Shown here piece by piece: positions 17,056-26,093 of a stretch of 64,000 bases of DNA. This DNA comes from Verrucomicrobiaceae bacterium UBA1938 (lineage in GTDB: Bacteria; Verrucomicrobiota; Verrucomicrobiia; Verrucomicrobiales; Verrucomicrobiaceae): contig DDFC01000035.1 of NCBI GenBank assembly GCA_002336895.1, forward strand, positions 319,741 through 383,740, given 5' to 3'. A program made the position numbers and the translations under genes. The notes below the pieces were generated by a model, which saw nothing but the letters and a program-made list of their open reading frames with translations, had not been told where the DNA came from and did no database searches. The number at the start of each line of letters is the position of its first letter. The stretch's first letter is position 1.

Positions 17056-18105
17056 ATGTCCGCACCCGTCAAAGTCGCCGTCGTTGGAGCCAGTGGTTAT
17101 TCTGGAGCTGAGCTCCTGCGCCTGCTGCTGAGGCATCCCAATGCAGAGCTGGTGGCAGTGACCTCACGCTCCCTGGCAGGCAAAGCCCTCTCCAAAGAGT
17201 TTCCGCGCTTCCGCGGCGTGGGAGTGGCGGACTCGCTGACTTTCACGGTGCCGGATGCCGCCGCCCTGAAAGCCGCCGGTGCCGAGATCGCCTTTCTGGC
17301 CGTGCCGCATGGCGTGGCCGCCGAGTATGCCAAGCCGCTGCTGGAGCTGGGGCTGAAGGTGATCGACCTCAGCGCGGACTTCCGCCTGCGGAGCCCGGCG
17401 CTGTATGAGGAATTTTACGGTCATGCGCATCCAGCGCCTGAGCTGCTGGATGAGGCCGTGTATGCGCTGCCGGAAGTGCGCGCGGAGCAGATCAAGGCTG
17501 CGCGGCTGATCGCCTGCCCGGGCTGCTACCCCACCAGCATCCTGCTGCCACTCATCCCGCTGCTCAAAGCAGGCCTGCTGGCAGACACGCCTCTGGCCGT
17601 GGCCAGCATGAGCGGAGCCAGCGGTGCGGGCCGCAAGGAGAGCATCCCCCTGCTCTTCTGTGAAGTGCAGAACAGCGTGCGCAGCTACAGCGTGCCGGTG
17701 CACCGCCACCTGAGCGAGATCGGGCAGGAGCTGGCCCTTGCCGCAGGCCGCGAGGTGAAGCTCTCCTTTGTGCCACACCTGATGCCCACGCATTCAGGCA
17801 TCTGCACCACCACCTTTGCGCAGCTGCAGCCCGGAGCGACGCTGGAACAAATCAGCGCCGCGCTGCATTCGGCCTATGACAAAGCGCCCTTCGTTCGTTT
17901 GCTCGGAGTGAACCAGTCTCCCGACACCAAAAACGTCACCGGCACCAACTTCGTGGACATTGGCTGGTCCTACGACGCCCGCGCGGGACAGCTCATCCTG
18001 ATGAGCACGGAAGACAACATCGGCAAAGGCGCCTCCGGCCAAGCCGTGCAAAACATGAACCTTATCTGCGGTTTCGAGGCCACCGCAGGCCTGCTCAACA
18101 TCTGA
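17056..18105 (+). CDS. argC: N-acetyl-gamma-glutamyl-phosphate reductase (ArgC)
   Basis: Third step of arginine synthesis: NADPH-dependent reduction of N-acetylglutamyl phosphate to the semialdehyde. The ATG at 17056 is followed directly by the nucleotide-binding VAVVGASGYSGAELLRLL. The catalytic cysteine is C157 in ACPGCYPTS. Other blocks are AVPHG, DLSADFRL, SGASGAGR and FVPHLMP. Length is 349 residues, normal for the family. It is the first gene of a rightward arg run and ends one base before argJ. It is divergent from the ClpX-like gene across 130 bp. Confidence 0.95.
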   Translation: MSAPVKVAVVGASGYSGAELLRLLLRHPNAELVAVTSRSLAGKALSKEFPRFRGVGVADSLTFTVPDAAALKAAGAEIAFLAVPHGVAAEYAKPLLELGLKVIDLSADFRLRSPALYEEFYGHAHPAPELLDEAVYALPEVRAEQIKAARLIACPGCYPTSILLPLIPLLKAGLLADTPLAVASMSGASGAGRKESIPLLFCEVQNSVRSYSVPVHRHLSEIGQELALAAGREVKLSFVPHLMPTHSGICTTTFAQLQPGATLEQISAALHSAYDKAPFVRLLGVNQSPDTKNVTGTNFVDIGWSYDARAGQLILMSTEDNIGKGASGQAVQNMNLICGFEATAGLLNI

Positions 18106-18106
18106 T

Positions 18107-19393
18107 ATGGCTGCCAAACCCACCGAAGAGCGCGAGTGCCGCGTCCCATTCAAAGTCATCGAAGGCGGCGTGACCGCCGCGAAAGGATTCCGTGCCAGCG
18201 CGGTGACGTGCGGCATCAAGAATCCCGAGGCCACACGCCTGGACCTGGCGCTCATCGTTTCGGACAGCCCCACCACGACTGATGCGGTCTTCACCACGAA
18301 CAAGGTGCGCGCCGCCTGCGTACGCGTGTGCCAGCAGCATATCAAGGAAAGCGACACGCGGGCGATCATCGCCAACAGCGGCAACGCCAACGCCTGCACA
18401 GGCGTGCAGGGCATCCAGGACGCCAAGGCCATGACGAAAGCCGTGGCCGAGGAGCTAGGAGTGAAGATGCGCCAGGTGCTGGTGTGCTCCACCGGGATCA
18501 TTGGCATGCCCATGCCAATTGAGCGAGTCATCGTGAAAGTACCGGATGCCGTGGCGAAGCTGAATCCCGAGGGCTCCGAGGATGCGATGCGCGCCATCAT
18601 GACGAGCGACACGCGGCCGAAGACCTTTGCGGTGGACGTGCCGTGCGGCAAGGGAAGCTTCCGAATCGGCGGCATTGCGAAAGGTGCGGGCATGATCTGC
18701 CCGAACATGGCCACGATGCTGTGCTTCATCACCACCGATGCGAAGATCGGCAAGGATGAGCTGCACCGCTCCATGCGCTATGCGGTGGAGAAGAGCTTCA
18801 ACTGCATCACCATCGACGGAGACACCAGCACGAACGACACGGTGATCGTGATGAGCAACGGCCAGGCTGATGCGCCCACGATCAAAAAGAACTCACCCGA
18901 GGCCGAGCTTTTCCGCTGCGCCCTGCACAAGGTGATGCTGGAACTGGCCAAGATGATCGTGTGCGATGGCGAGCGCGTGACCAAGTTTGTCGAGATCCGT
19001 GTGCGCAACGCCCGCACACTGGCAGACGCGCGCAAAGTGGCCGAGACTGTGGCCAAGTCCCTGCTGGTGAAGTGTTCCTTCCACGGCTGCGATCCGAACT
19101 GGGGCCGCATCATCCACGCCGTGGGCTACTCCGGCGCACGTATTCGTGAAGAGCTGATCGACATCTACTTCGGCGGCCTGCAGGCCTGCAATGGCGGCCT
19201 GGCCACGAAAACCCCGGTGGCAGAAATGGAGAAGATCGTGAAGGAGCCCAAGTTTACGGTGACCATCGACCTCAACCTGGGCACCAGCGGCTACACCGTT
19301 TACACCAGCGACCTGTCCGAAGAATACGTGGACTTTAACAGCTCGGAATACTCCGCCGCCATTCACGCGAAGCGCCAGAAGGGCTTTGCGTGA
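18107..19393 (+). CDS. argJ: Bifunctional ornithine acetyltransferase / N-acetylglutamate synthase (ArgJ)
   Basis: Transfers the acetyl group from N-acetylornithine to glutamate, so the pathway recycles acetyl, and may also use acetyl-CoA. The precursor self-cleaves before T203 in the ATML motif (NMATMLCFITTDA), making alpha and beta chains. Early blocks TTNKVRAA and NSGNANACTG and the later GCDPNWGRI are diagnostic. Length is 428 residues. The start lies one base after the argC stop, so coupling is likely. No argA or argE is seen here, in keeping with a recycling pathway. Confidence 0.95.
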   Translation: MAAKPTEERECRVPFKVIEGGVTAAKGFRASAVTCGIKNPEATRLDLALIVSDSPTTTDAVFTTNKVRAACVRVCQQHIKESDTRAIIANSGNANACTGVQGIQDAKAMTKAVAEELGVKMRQVLVCSTGIIGMPMPIERVIVKVPDAVAKLNPEGSEDAMRAIMTSDTRPKTFAVDVPCGKGSFRIGGIAKGAGMICPNMATMLCFITTDAKIGKDELHRSMRYAVEKSFNCITIDGDTSTNDTVIVMSNGQADAPTIKKNSPEAELFRCALHKVMLELAKMIVCDGERVTKFVEIRVRNARTLADARKVAETVAKSLLVKCSFHGCDPNWGRIIHAVGYSGARIREELIDIYFGGLQACNGGLATKTPVAEMEKIVKEPKFTVTIDLNLGTSGYTVYTSDLSEEYVDFNSSEYSAAIHAKRQKGFA

Positions 19394-19696
19394 GGCTGAC
19401 TGTCAGAAGAGCCCAAGCCGCATGAGAATGGCGAAGGCTCAAAAAAGCGTGTTTCAGCCAAGGCGCTTACAAGCCTCTCCAAAAGTTCAGCCATGCAGGC
19501 CACTGAGATACTGCACGAGCAGTGTACTGACGGAGAAAACAACCTGGCCACATCGGCATTTTTTCAATGCCCACCCATCCTGTCAAGCATGGTCTGCAAG
19601 TGGAAATGCGGGCTGTAAAATGGAAAAAAGCCACGCGTGCGGTGCTTGACGTGACGGTCAAATCCGCTCCTTTGCGTCTTCCCCAAATTTTCATCC
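19394..19696. other. Gap inside the arg cluster
   Basis: This gap of about 300 bp separates argJ from argB, whereas most other arg genes are nearly contiguous. No conserved-looking ORF is present on either strand. The last 60 bases are AT-richer and include TTGACG at 19646. I see no convincing -10 box or terminator. It may hold an internal promoter for argB-argD-argF. Confidence 0.4.
19646..19661. promoter_or_regulatory. Short inverted repeat upstream of argB
   Basis: TTGAC and GTCAA arms separated by six bases lie about 35 bp before the argB ATG. The left arm also reads as a -35-like TTGACG. It could be an operator half-site pair or a chance match. No ArgR-type box consensus is recognised. 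Confidence 0.25.
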
Positions 19697-20554
19697 ATGT
19701 CCGCCCCAGACAACCAGACCTCCAAATCCGCCGTACTGCTCGAAGCCCTGCCCTACATGCAGAGCTTCCGAGGCTGCACGTTTCTGATCAAGGTGGGTGG
19801 CAGCGCGATGGAAGACCCCGTGCAGGTGGACTCCTTTCTGCGCGATGTCGTTTTCCTCGAAGCCGTGGGCATCAATCCCGTGATCGTGCATGGTGGCGGC
19901 AAGGCGATCTCCAAGGCCATGACCGAGTCCGGCCTGCAGGCCAAGTTTATCAACGGCATGCGGGTGACCGACGACGAGACGATCAAGATCGTCGAAGAGA
20001 CTTTGGCACGCGTGATCAACCCGGAGATCGTGAACAAGATCAACACCTTTGGCGGCAAGGCTGTAGGCATCCCCGGAACGGAAGTGTTTCTGGGCGAAAA
20101 GATGAAAGGTGATCTCGGCTGGGTGGGCGAGGTAAACGACTGCAAGCTGGGCTTGATCCAGGCGGCTGTGGCGGGTGAGTTTGTCCCCGTGGTGTCCCCC
20201 GTGGCCCGTGAGCTGGCCTCTGGCAAGACGCTGAATGTCAATGCCGACCTAGCCGCCTGTGCGCTGGCCAAACGCCTGAAGGCCACGAAGCTGATCTTTC
20301 TGAGTGATGTGCGCGGTGTGATGCGCGACCCGAAGGATGATGCCACCCTGATCCCCAGCCTGGACGAGGCATCCATCGCCAAACTGAAAGCGGAAGGCGT
20401 CATCAGCGGCGGCATGATCCCGAAGGTGGACTCGTCGCTCGACTCCCTGCGCGGCGGCGTGGGCAAGGTACATCTCATCGACGGCCGCCTGCCGCATGCG
20501 CTGATTCTTGAAATCTTCACCGACGGCGGGATCGGCACTGAAATCCATTTGTAA
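19697..20554 (+). CDS. argB: Acetylglutamate kinase (ArgB)
   Basis: Phosphorylates N-acetylglutamate with ATP, second step of arginine synthesis and often the feedback-controlled one. The amino-acid-kinase fold shows LIKVGGSAMED near residue 32, VIVHGGGKAIS near 72, FINGMRVTD near 95 and a C-terminal GGMIPKVDSSLDSL block. Length is 285 residues. The N-terminal helix (about 20 residues before the first strand) resembles the extension found in arginine-sensitive hexameric enzymes, which is an inference. It is followed by argD after seven bases. Confidence 0.95.
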   Translation: MSAPDNQTSKSAVLLEALPYMQSFRGCTFLIKVGGSAMEDPVQVDSFLRDVVFLEAVGINPVIVHGGGKAISKAMTESGLQAKFINGMRVTDDETIKIVEETLARVINPEIVNKINTFGGKAVGIPGTEVFLGEKMKGDLGWVGEVNDCKLGLIQAAVAGEFVPVVSPVARELASGKTLNVNADLAACALAKRLKATKLIFLSDVRGVMRDPKDDATLIPSLDEASIAKLKAEGVISGGMIPKVDSSLDSLRGGVGKVHLIDGRLPHALILEIFTDGGIGTEIHL

Positions 20555-20561
20555 TCCTGAG

Positions 20562-21794
20562 ATGAGAACGAGTGATCAACTGATGCAGGAGTATCTCCTG
20601 CCAAACTACGGTCGTTACAACGTGTGGCCTGTACGCGGTGAAGGACCGTATGTGTGGGATCGCGACGGGAAGAAGTACCTCGACTTTGCCGGAGGTGTGG
20701 CCGTGTGCCCGCTTGGGCACTGCCCGCCGCCAGTCGTGAAGGCGCTGACGGAGCAAGCGAACACGCTGATCCACGTCTCGAACTGGTACTGCATCGACAA
20801 GCAGGCGGAGCTGGCGCACATCCTCGTGGAGGAGTGTGTGGGCCTGCCTGGGAAATGCTTCTTTTGCAACAGCGGCGCTGAGGCCAATGAAGGCCTGCTG
20901 AAGCTGGCGCGGAAGTACGGCCAGCAGACCGGCGGGCGGTATGAGATCATCACCTTCACCGGCTCCTTCCACGGACGCACCTTTGGCGCCATGACGGCCA
21001 CAGCGCAGGAGAAGATCCACGGGGGCTTTGGACCGCTGCCGCCTGGATTTGTCTATGTGCCATTCAATGACATCGCCGCGCTGGAGGCAGCCATCACAGA
21101 CAAGACAGTGGCCATTCTCATGGAGCCAATCCAGGGAGAGAGCGGCGTGAACGCCGTGACTCCCGCCTTTCTGCGCGCCGCACAGAAGCTGTGTCGCGAG
21201 AAAGATCTGCTGCTGCTGCTGGATGAAGTGCAGTGCGGTTTTGGCCGTGCCGGAGAGATGGCCGGGTGGCGTAGCATTGTGCCCGGAGATGAGATCCAGC
21301 CTGATGCGATCAGCTGGGCGAAAGCCATCGGCAGCGGATTCCCGCTGGGCTCATTCTGGGTCACGGACAGGCGGGATCTGAGCAAGACGCTCGGGCCAGG
21401 GACGCATGGCACGACCTACGGCGGCTCTCCCCTGGCGTGTGCCGTGGGCATCGCCACACTGCGGACGATTCTGGACGAAAACCTGTGCGCGAATGCCAAG
21501 GCACGCGGCGCCTCCATCGCGGCTGCTGCCTGCGGCTGGAACCATGTGCTGATCAAAGAGGTGCGCCAGCTCGGCCTCTTCATCGGCTTTGAACTGAATG
21601 CCGAGGCTCTCTCCGCCAAATCCGGAGGCAAGCTGCCGTCCATCTTCCTGGCCCAGCAACTGCTGGACGCCGGCATGATGGTGACCCCCGCCGGCCCCAA
21701 TGTGGTGCGCTGGCTGTCCCCGCTGAACATCACCGAAGCCCACGTGAAGGAGGGGCTGACCATCTTCAAGAGCGTGCTCGACCAGCTCGCCTAA
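20562..21794 (+). CDS. argD: Acetylornithine aminotransferase (ArgD)
   Basis: PLP-dependent class III aminotransferase that makes N-acetylornithine from the semialdehyde using glutamate. Start chosen at the ATG at 20562 (MRTSDQL), seven bases after argB; an in-frame ATG inside argB at 20508 would add an atypical extension. Conserved blocks: FFCNSGAEANEGLLKLAR, TFTGSFHGRTFGAM, LLLLDEVQCGFGR, and the PLP lysine K254 in SWAKAIGSG. Length is 410 residues. It may also act in lysine synthesis as N-succinyldiaminopimelate aminotransferase, as some ArgD proteins do. Confidence 0.93.
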   Translation: MRTSDQLMQEYLLPNYGRYNVWPVRGEGPYVWDRDGKKYLDFAGGVAVCPLGHCPPPVVKALTEQANTLIHVSNWYCIDKQAELAHILVEECVGLPGKCFFCNSGAEANEGLLKLARKYGQQTGGRYEIITFTGSFHGRTFGAMTATAQEKIHGGFGPLPPGFVYVPFNDIAALEAAITDKTVAILMEPIQGESGVNAVTPAFLRAAQKLCREKDLLLLLDEVQCGFGRAGEMAGWRSIVPGDEIQPDAISWAKAIGSGFPLGSFWVTDRRDLSKTLGPGTHGTTYGGSPLACAVGIATLRTILDENLCANAKARGASIAAAACGWNHVLIKEVRQLGLFIGFELNAEALSAKSGGKLPSIFLAQQLLDAGMMVTPAGPNVVRWLSPLNITEAHVKEGLTIFKSVLDQLA

Positions 21795-21806
21795 AACCGC
21801 CCCGTC

Positions 21807-22709
21807 ATGAACCACCTGCTTTCCATCGAAGAACTGTCCCGTGAACAGATCGAAAAGATCGTCGATCTGGGCTGTGTGCTGAAAAAAGACCGCAAGGCCT
21901 CTCCGCAAGTGCTGACCGGCCAGCAGTGGGCGCTGATTTTCAGCAAATCCTCCACCCGCACACGCGTGAGCTTTGAGGTGGGCATCCGTGAACTGGGCGG
22001 AGCGGTGATGTTTCTCTCCAGCGCTGACATCCAGCTGGGACGCGGCGAGCCGATCAAGGACACCGCACGCGTGATGGGCCGCATGATTCATGGCGCGGTG
22101 ATCCGCACCTTTGCCCAGCAGGATGTGGTGGACTTTGCCCAGTACAGCGGCATCCCCACCATCAATGCACTGACGGATGATGAACACCCATGCCAGGTGC
22201 TGGCCGACCTGCAGACGATCAAGGAACGCCTCGGCGGATGGCAGGGCAAACGCGTCTGCTTCCTGGGCGATGGCGACTGCAACATGGCGCGCTCGTGGAT
22301 CTGGGCCTCGGTACATCTGGGCTTTGAGCTCGTCATCGGCGCACCCAAGGCCTTCCAGCCACAGGAAACCTTCATGCAGCGTGTGCCCGCCAGCACCATC
22401 CGCATTGTGGATGACCCTGCCGAGGCCGTGCGCGGCTGCGATGTGGTGTACACCGATGTGTGGGTGAGCATGGGCAAGGAAGCCGAAAGCGCCGACCGTA
22501 TCGAGACCCTGAAGCCCTGGCAGATCAACAGCGAACTGCTCAAGCACGCCAATCCGGGAGCCATCGTGATGCACTGCCTGCCAGCCTACCGCGGCAAGGA
22601 GATCACGGACGAAGTCATGGAAACGCACGCCGATGTGATCTTTGAACAGGCTGAAAACCGCCTGCATGCGCAGAAAGCGATCATTGTGGAGATCACGCGG
22701 AAAAGTTGA
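21807..22709 (+). CDS. argF: Ornithine carbamoyltransferase (ArgF)
   Basis: Condenses ornithine and carbamoyl phosphate to citrulline. The carbamoyl-phosphate motif SKSSTRTR lies near residue 47, HPCQVLADLQ near 126, and the ornithine-side motif MHCLPAYRGKEI in the last 50 residues. Length is 300 residues, normal for anabolic enzymes. It follows argD by 12 bp and murI follows by six, so the rightward transcript probably continues. argG and argH are not in the window. Confidence 0.95.
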   Translation: MNHLLSIEELSREQIEKIVDLGCVLKKDRKASPQVLTGQQWALIFSKSSTRTRVSFEVGIRELGGAVMFLSSADIQLGRGEPIKDTARVMGRMIHGAVIRTFAQQDVVDFAQYSGIPTINALTDDEHPCQVLADLQTIKERLGGWQGKRVCFLGDGDCNMARSWIWASVHLGFELVIGAPKAFQPQETFMQRVPASTIRIVDDPAEAVRGCDVVYTDVWVSMGKEAESADRIETLKPWQINSELLKHANPGAIVMHCLPAYRGKEITDEVMETHADVIFEQAENRLHAQKAIIVEITRKS

Positions 22710-22715
22710 GCCTCC

Positions 22716-23528
22716 ATGAGCACTCCCGTCACAGCCAACAGTCCACTCGGTGTTTTTGACTCCGGTGTCGGGGGACTGACGGTGGTGAGGGCGCTGCGGG
22801 ATCTGCTGCCGAATGAGTCGATCGTTTATCTCGGCGACACGGCGCGGGTGCCGTATGGATCGAAGTCTCCGGACACGATCCGGCGCTTCTCGATGGAGGA
22901 CACTCAGTTTCTTGTCTCCCATGGTGTGAAGGCGGTGGTGGTGGCGTGCAACACGGCCACGGCGCATGCGCTGCCGGTGCTGCAGGCCACGTTTCGCGTG
23001 CCGGTGATCGGTGTGCTAGGCCCCGGTGTGGAGGCCACGCTGGCGGATCCGAGCTGCGAACGTGTGGGCATCATCGGCACAGCAGGCACGATCCGCAGCC
23101 ACGCCTACCAGCATGAGATCGCCATGCGGCGGCCGGACATCATGATCGAAGCGCGGGCCACGCCGCTGCTGGTGCCGTTTGTGGAGGAGGGCTGGACGGA
23201 CCACCCGGCGCTGAAGTCTGTGCTGCGGGAGTATTTGAAGCCGATGCTGGACAAGGGGATAGACACCCTGGTGCTGGGCTGCACGCACTATCCCCTGCTG
23301 GTGCCAGTGCTGAAGCGAATGCTGGGGCAGAAGGTACGGCTGGTGGACTCCGCCAGCACCTGCGCCGCCCATGTGAAGGCCAGCCTGGAGCAGGGCGGCC
23401 TGCTGCGAACCACCAAGGGCAAACCACAGCTGGACATCTACCTAACGGACCACTCGGAGCAGGCGGAGAATCTGGCCAAGCGCTTTCTGGGCACCGACTT
23501 TGGCAGGGTGAAAAAAGCCTCCCTGTAG
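22716..23528 (+). CDS. murI: Glutamate racemase (MurI)
   Basis: Interconverts L- and D-glutamate to supply peptidoglycan. The two catalytic cysteines are C78 in VVACNTATA and C189 in LGCTHYPLL. The N-terminal VFDSGVGGLTV and VYLGDTARVPYG are family hallmarks. Length is 270 residues. It begins six bases after argF, an unusual pairing but reasonable as both genes use glutamate-derived metabolites. Together with the PBP gene in this window it indicates a peptidoglycan wall. Confidence 0.95.
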   Translation: MSTPVTANSPLGVFDSGVGGLTVVRALRDLLPNESIVYLGDTARVPYGSKSPDTIRRFSMEDTQFLVSHGVKAVVVACNTATAHALPVLQATFRVPVIGVLGPGVEATLADPSCERVGIIGTAGTIRSHAYQHEIAMRRPDIMIEARATPLLVPFVEEGWTDHPALKSVLREYLKPMLDKGIDTLVLGCTHYPLLVPVLKRMLGQKVRLVDSASTCAAHVKASLEQGGLLRTTKGKPQLDIYLTDHSEQAENLAKRFLGTDFGRVKKASL

Positions 23529-23627
23529 AAGCCGCAATCCGACCGGCACTGCGGTGCGTTCTTTCATGACCGATGTGGCGTGCTACTTGCCTGACGGTGA
23601 AGGCTTGCTAGCCTTACATTCCTCCTA

Positions 23628-24743
23628 ATGTTTCCACGCATCTTTGACCGCTACCTAGGCCGCCAGATCGCATCAGCCACGCTGATCGGTGTGGCACTGC
23701 TCAGTGGCGTGATGGTGCTGGGCAATGTGTATAAAAAGCTGGATCAGCTGCTGGGGAATACGGAGCTGCCCATCTCGGTGATCGCGGAGTTTGTGATGCT
23801 GGTGATTCCATTCTCGCTCATCTTCACCATTCCCTGGGCCTTCCTGACGGGGATCCTGCTGGTGTTTGGGCGGCTCTCTGCAGACAATGAGCTGGTGTCC
23901 CTGCGCATGACGGGCATGTCGATGCCGCGCATCTGTGCCTCCGTCTTCGTGCTGGCGGTGTTTCTGAGCGGCGTGTGCCTGTGGGTGAACGTGAGCCTGG
24001 CCCCGGCGGCCAAGGACCGCATGAAGCGCCTGTTTTACCAGGTGGCCGTGAAGAACCCGGAAACTCTCTTCCAGGAAGGGCAAGTGCTGGAGCGCGTGCC
24101 CGGCTACCGCATCTACACGAGCAAGCGCCAGGACAAGACGCTTTCAGACATGCACATCATCATGCTGAAAGACTCCCACGCCGGCACCTACATTCACGCC
24201 AAGAAGGCCACGCTGCACACGATTCCGGGGTCGATCGACCTGCAGCTGGAGATGGAAGGCATGACTGCGGAAAGCACCCCGGCCGAAGGCCAGGTGAATC
24301 CGGTGGCCTTTCAGCAGCCATGGCTGACGCTGCCGCTGTCTGAAATGCAGAAAGACGCCGTGCGGGTAAATGCCAGCATGAAAACCACCAGCGCACTGCA
24401 CGAAGAAGTGCGGAGCTGGAAGGACACGGTGACAGGGGATGCGCTGACACCCGTGACCCACTCCCTCTCCCTGACGGAACTGAACAAGCGCTACAGCTTT
24501 TCACTGGCCTGCATCACCTTTGCGCTGGTGGGCATCCCGCTGGGGGTGACGGCACAGCGGCGTGAGACATCGTCGGGCTTTGCGCTGAGCCTGATCACGG
24601 CCACGGTGTACATCGTTTTCATCATTCTGGCGGACACGCTGAATGACAAACCGGCAGCCATGCCGCACCTGATCATGTGGCTGCCGAATGTGATCTTTCT
24701 CGGCATGGGCGGCTGGCTCTTTTACAAACTCAGCCGCAGGTAG
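23628..24743 (+). CDS. LptF/LptG-family LPS export permease
   Basis: Inner-membrane subunit of the LptB2FG transporter that extracts LPS and passes it to the Lpt bridge. The 371 residues show three hydrophobic segments in the first 125 (for example ATLIGVALLSGVMVLGNVY and FVLAVFLSGVCLWVNV), a large periplasmic region (about 130-285) and three C-terminal segments. This is the six-helix YjgP/YjgQ layout. Only one member is present here; a second may lie elsewhere. It follows murI after 99 bp and is convergent with the amidohydrolase gene. Confidence 0.85.
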   Translation: MFPRIFDRYLGRQIASATLIGVALLSGVMVLGNVYKKLDQLLGNTELPISVIAEFVMLVIPFSLIFTIPWAFLTGILLVFGRLSADNELVSLRMTGMSMPRICASVFVLAVFLSGVCLWVNVSLAPAAKDRMKRLFYQVAVKNPETLFQEGQVLERVPGYRIYTSKRQDKTLSDMHIIMLKDSHAGTYIHAKKATLHTIPGSIDLQLEMEGMTAESTPAEGQVNPVAFQQPWLTLPLSEMQKDAVRVNASMKTTSALHEEVRSWKDTVTGDALTPVTHSLSLTELNKRYSFSLACITFALVGIPLGVTAQRRETSSGFALSLITATVYIVFIILADTLNDKPAAMPHLIMWLPNVIFLGMGGWLFYKLSRR

Positions 24744-24749
24744 GCCGAA

Positions 24750-26048
24750 TCATTTTTTCATCAGCCCGATGACGGCGGAGGTCATGGCCGTCACTCCGGT
24801 CTGGATGCTGGGCTCGGGGACGGGCCTGAAGTAAGGAGAATGAAGTGAAGGCAGCGTGGTGCCCTTGGCCTTGGCAGCGGCGACCACCGCAGGTGGCTGC
24901 GTGCCGAGCCAGAACATGCACAGCGGCACCTTGTCCTTGGTCATGCCGTACTCGGAAAAATCCTCCGCGCCCATGACGGGCTCACGGGTAAGCACATTGT
25001 CCGCGCCGATGGCGGCACCGATGAAGCCACGCACCTCCTGGCAGAGCTCGGGCTGGTTGTAGAGCGCCGTCGCGCTGTCGTCTGAGATGAGCACCTCCGG
25101 CATCTTGTCTTCCGGCATGCCGGCTGCCTCGGCCTGGGCTTTGACGATGCGTTTGATGGAGTCCACGAGGTGCTTGCGCGTCTCTTTTCGATAACTGCGC
25201 AGCGTGAGCTGCAGGCACACCTCATCGGAGATGATGTTGCTCTTGGTGCCGCCATGGATGCTGCCGACGGTAACGACCGCAGGATCGCCGGGCTTCACCT
25301 CACGGCTGACAATGGTCTGCAGCGCCAGCACGATCTGGGAGGAGAGCACGATGGGGTCTTTGCACAGATGAGGCATGGAGCCGTGACCGCCCACGCCTTT
25401 GACCACGATTTCCACGGAATCCACATTGGCCAAGGCGAAGCCCTCGACGATGCCGACAGTGCCATGCGCCATGTCTGACGAGCAATGCAGGGCGACGGCC
25501 TTGTCGGGCTTGGGAAACTTGGAGAACAGTCCATCCCGCAGCATGAAGCGCGCACCGAGCACCCGCTCCTCCGCCGGCTGCCCGATCATGACCACCGTGC
25601 CATGCCACTGATCCTTGAGCTTGGACAGGGCACGCGCCGTGCCGATGAAGCTTGTCATATGCACATCGTGACCGCAGGCGTGCATAACATTTACCTCGCG
25701 GCCGAGGTCGTCTTTCACCACCTTGGTGCTCGCGTAAGTGGCACCTGTCTGCTCCTTCACCGGCAGGGCATCGAGATCCGTGCGTACGAGGATCACCGGC
25801 CCATCGCCGTTTTTCAAAACACCGACAACCCCGTGCCCGCCGACGTTTTCCGTGACCTCCAACCCGGCCTCACGCAGTTCTTTGGCGATCCGCGCCGCCG
25901 TTTCGGTTTCGTGCAGAGAGAGTTCCGGATTCCCATGCAGCTCTTTGTAGAGAGAGACGAGGGATGGCAGCTCCTGTTTCACCACTGAAGAAAGATCCGC
26001 AGCGGCAAGAGATGAAGTGACCAGCAGAGACAAGAGAAGCGGCTTCAT
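24750..26048 (-). CDS. Secreted M20-family amidohydrolase/peptidase
   Basis: Metal-dependent amidohydrolase of the M20D (IAA-amino acid hydrolase / HipO-like) type. The ATG at 26048 starts a signal peptide (MKPLLLSLLVTSSLAAA). Metal-site blocks are HACGHDVHMTSFIGTA and GQPAEERVLGARFML. The dimerisation domain (VKGVGGHGSMPH) and terminal GAEDFSEYG follow. Length is 432 residues. Family members hydrolyse N-acyl amino acids or hippurate-type conjugates; the substrate here is unknown. Unlike cytoplasmic HipO it appears exported, in line with the many exported hydrolases nearby. Confidence 0.9.
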   Translation of the reverse strand: MKPLLLSLLVTSSLAAADLSSVVKQELPSLVSLYKELHGNPELSLHETETAARIAKELREAGLEVTENVGGHGVVGVLKNGDGPVILVRTDLDALPVKEQTGATYASTKVVKDDLGREVNVMHACGHDVHMTSFIGTARALSKLKDQWHGTVVMIGQPAEERVLGARFMLRDGLFSKFPKPDKAVALHCSSDMAHGTVGIVEGFALANVDSVEIVVKGVGGHGSMPHLCKDPIVLSSQIVLALQTIVSREVKPGDPAVVTVGSIHGGTKSNIISDEVCLQLTLRSYRKETRKHLVDSIKRIVKAQAEAAGMPEDKMPEVLISDDSATALYNQPELCQEVRGFIGAAIGADNVLTREPVMGAEDFSEYGMTKDKVPLCMFWLGTQPPAVVAAAKAKGTTLPSLHSPYFRPVPEPSIQTGVTAMTSAVIGLMKK

Positions 26049-26093
26049 GCCAAGCAGTAAGCCGACAATCTCTCCGTCTTGCAAGGATCAAGG

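Noticed and set aside
21351..22967. A 538-codon frame antisense to argD, argF and murI
   Set aside because: It crosses three well-supported genes and has no recognisable domain.
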